6,055 bases of DNA. Origin: Bacteroidales bacterium (GTDB taxonomy: Bacteria; Bacteroidota; Bacteroidia; Bacteroidales; SMBSF77). Under the pieces are notes generated by a model. The model was not told the origin of the DNA, searched no databases, and saw only the letters and a list, made by a program, of their open reading frames with translations. Both the position numbers and the translations under genes were made by a program. The stretch spans positions 1-6,055 of the forward strand of contig JAIOTT010000095.1 of the NCBI GenBank assembly GCA_021106655.1, in the 5' to 3' direction. Numbering within the stretch: position 1 is the first letter of the stretch; each line of letters begins with the position of its first letter. Of this stretch, positions 5,225-6,055 are shown piece after piece.

Positions 5225-5914
5225 ATGCCGGTTTATCAACTTACAGAGGATCTTATTTTTCCCGACCCGTCAAATTCTGAATCAGATGGTTTACTGGCTG
5301 TTGGTGGAGATCTTTCTCGAGAAAGATTGATACTTGCCTATTCAAATGGTATTTTCCCCTGGTATTCTGAGGGCTCACCGATTTTATGGTGGTCACCTGA
5401 TCCGCGCTTAATCCTTTATCCTGATGATTTGAAAGTTTCAAACAGCCTTAAGCAAACACTCAAACGAGGTCTGTTTAGAGTTGAATTTGATACAAGCTTT
5501 GCTAATGTTATCCAACAGTGTGCTGCTGTTAACAGGAAGGAGCAGGAGGAAACATGGATAACTGAAGAGATGCAAAAAGCTTATACCAAGCTTCATGATC
5601 TGGGATATGCTCACTCTGTAGAAGCTTACCTTGATGATGAACTTGTTGGTGGTTTATATGGCCTGTCGCTTGGAAAAGCATTTTTTGGAGAGTCGATGTT
5701 TCATTTGAAAACGGATGCTTCAAAAGTTGCTTTGTACTACCTTGTAGAAAAACTAAAGCTATGGAACTTTGACTTTATTGATGCTCAGGTGAAAACCTCT
5801 CATCTTGTCAGAATGGGAGCAAGGGAGATTAGGAGGGAGGAGTATTTTTTGCTGTTGCAATCAGCTTTAGATAGTAAGACTATGAAAGGTAAGTGGAAGG
5901 GAATAATCAGTTAA
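5225..5914 (+). CDS. aat: Leucyl/phenylalanyl-tRNA-protein transferase
   Basis: This enzyme transfers Leu or Phe from aminoacyl-tRNA to the N-terminus of proteins starting with Arg or Lys, creating N-degrons for ClpS/ClpAP-type proteolysis. The signature blocks are all present: DGLLAVGGDLS (21-31), AYSNGIFPWYSEGSPILWWS (38-57), WITEEMQKAY (111-120), YAHSVEAY (128-135), GGLYGLSLGKAFFGESMF (142-159) and IDAQVKTSHLVRMGA (185-199). Glu156, Asp186 and Gln188 fall at the same numbers as the catalytic-site residues described for the E. coli enzyme. The 229 residues are close to the E. coli length of 234. The ATG at 5225 gives the standard MPVYQLTEDLIFP start. It is probably cotranscribed with udk. 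No clpS or clpA is nearby in the window. Confidence 0.97.
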   Translation: MPVYQLTEDLIFPDPSNSESDGLLAVGGDLSRERLILAYSNGIFPWYSEGSPILWWSPDPRLILYPDDLKVSNSLKQTLKRGLFRVEFDTSFANVIQQCAAVNRKEQEETWITEEMQKAYTKLHDLGYAHSVEAYLDDELVGGLYGLSLGKAFFGESMFHLKTDASKVALYYLVEKLKLWNFDFIDAQVKTSHLVRMGAREIRREEYFLLLQSALDSKTMKGKWKGIIS

Positions 5915-5942
5915 GTAGGTGAGTAAGTAAGTAGGTAAGTGA
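5915..5942. repeat. GTRR tetranucleotide tandem run (seven units)
   Basis: Directly after the aat stop codon the sequence reads GTAG GTGA GTAA GTAA GTAG GTAA GTGA, seven 4-base units of the form GTRR, then breaks up into GTTGAGTAGGG. It is non-coding, starting immediately after the TAA at 5912-5914. Such runs are prone to slippage, so length variation among strains is expected. No function can be read from it. Confidence 0.8.
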
Positions 5943-5981
5943 GTTGAGTAGGGTAAATAATAATTTGGCAAAATATTCTAA

Positions 5982-6055
5982 ATGATGGAAGAAATATTTG
6001 ATAGAGATTGGGTTAGTTCTAAAGTTATCAAAAACTGGAAAAACGGTTTTAACAA
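5982..6055 (+). CDS. Start of an unidentified reading frame, cut by the window edge
   Basis: Two adjacent ATG codons at 5982 and 5985 open a frame that stays open for the remaining 24 codons. The visible protein begins MMEEIFDRDWVSSKVIKNWK and continues with NGFN. I do not recognise a family. It is preceded by A-rich sequence but by no clear TAnnTTTG promoter. The frame is on the same strand as aat, 67 nt downstream of its stop. With so little sequence it may or may not be a gene. Confidence 0.3.
   Translation, partial: MMEEIFDRDWVSSKVIKNWKNGFN

Noticed and set aside
5253..5723. Two minus-strand frames (5253-5441 and 5529-5723) inside aat
   Set aside because: Both are antisense to a complete, highly conserved gene.
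5915..6055. tRNA or other structured RNA gene after aat
   Set aside because: No cloverleaf arms or T-loop motif were seen; the region is a tetranucleotide run followed by AT-rich sequence.

Overview
The window looks like chromosome from a member of the Bacteroidota, probably a Bacteroidales/Marinilabiliales-type anaerobe. Three things suggest this. It is AT-rich. Several genes are preceded by the Bacteroidota-type promoter signature (TTTG, about 19 nt, TAnnTTTG) rather than by Shine-Dalgarno sequences. The proteins read like Bacteroidota versions of their families. The assignment rests on pattern recognition only; no search was run.

Layout. Positions 1-165 hold three full copies and the start of a fourth copy of a 51-52 bp tandem repeat with a TTCC/GGAA palindrome at each junction. 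A 46-codon reading frame at 281-421 resembles the tail of an ORF6N-type protein and may be a gene remnant. rlmN (466-1509, +) follows, tail-to-tail with a class IV aminotransferase (1521-2345, -) only 11 nt away. The 247 bp between the aminotransferase and the next gene is a divergent control region containing five degenerate copies of a 32-33 nt unit built around TTTGCCTTTGA. These lead into an AAA ATPase with a C-terminal DUF4143-type domain (2593-3906, +). Three housekeeping genes on the + strand come next: methylmalonyl-CoA epimerase (4065-4475), uridine kinase (4586-5197) and leucyl/phenylalanyl-tRNA-protein transferase (5225-5914). An imperfect 79 bp inverted repeat separates the epimerase from the kinase. 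A GTRR tetranucleotide run and the start of an unidentified frame close the window.

How the genes relate. They do not form one pathway: rRNA/tRNA modification, PLP-dependent amino-group chemistry, propionyl/methylmalonyl-CoA metabolism, pyrimidine salvage and N-end-rule tagging are all present. udk and aat are close enough (27 nt) to share a transcript. The epimerase has its own plausible promoter, with a short leader frame and hairpin, and may be read through into udk. The ATPase is the accessory gene of the set.

The coding genes are ordinary. The parts most worth a second look are non-coding: the 33-nt promoter-like array before the ATPase, the leader of the epimerase gene, and three unrelated repeat families. 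No complete new system is visible.
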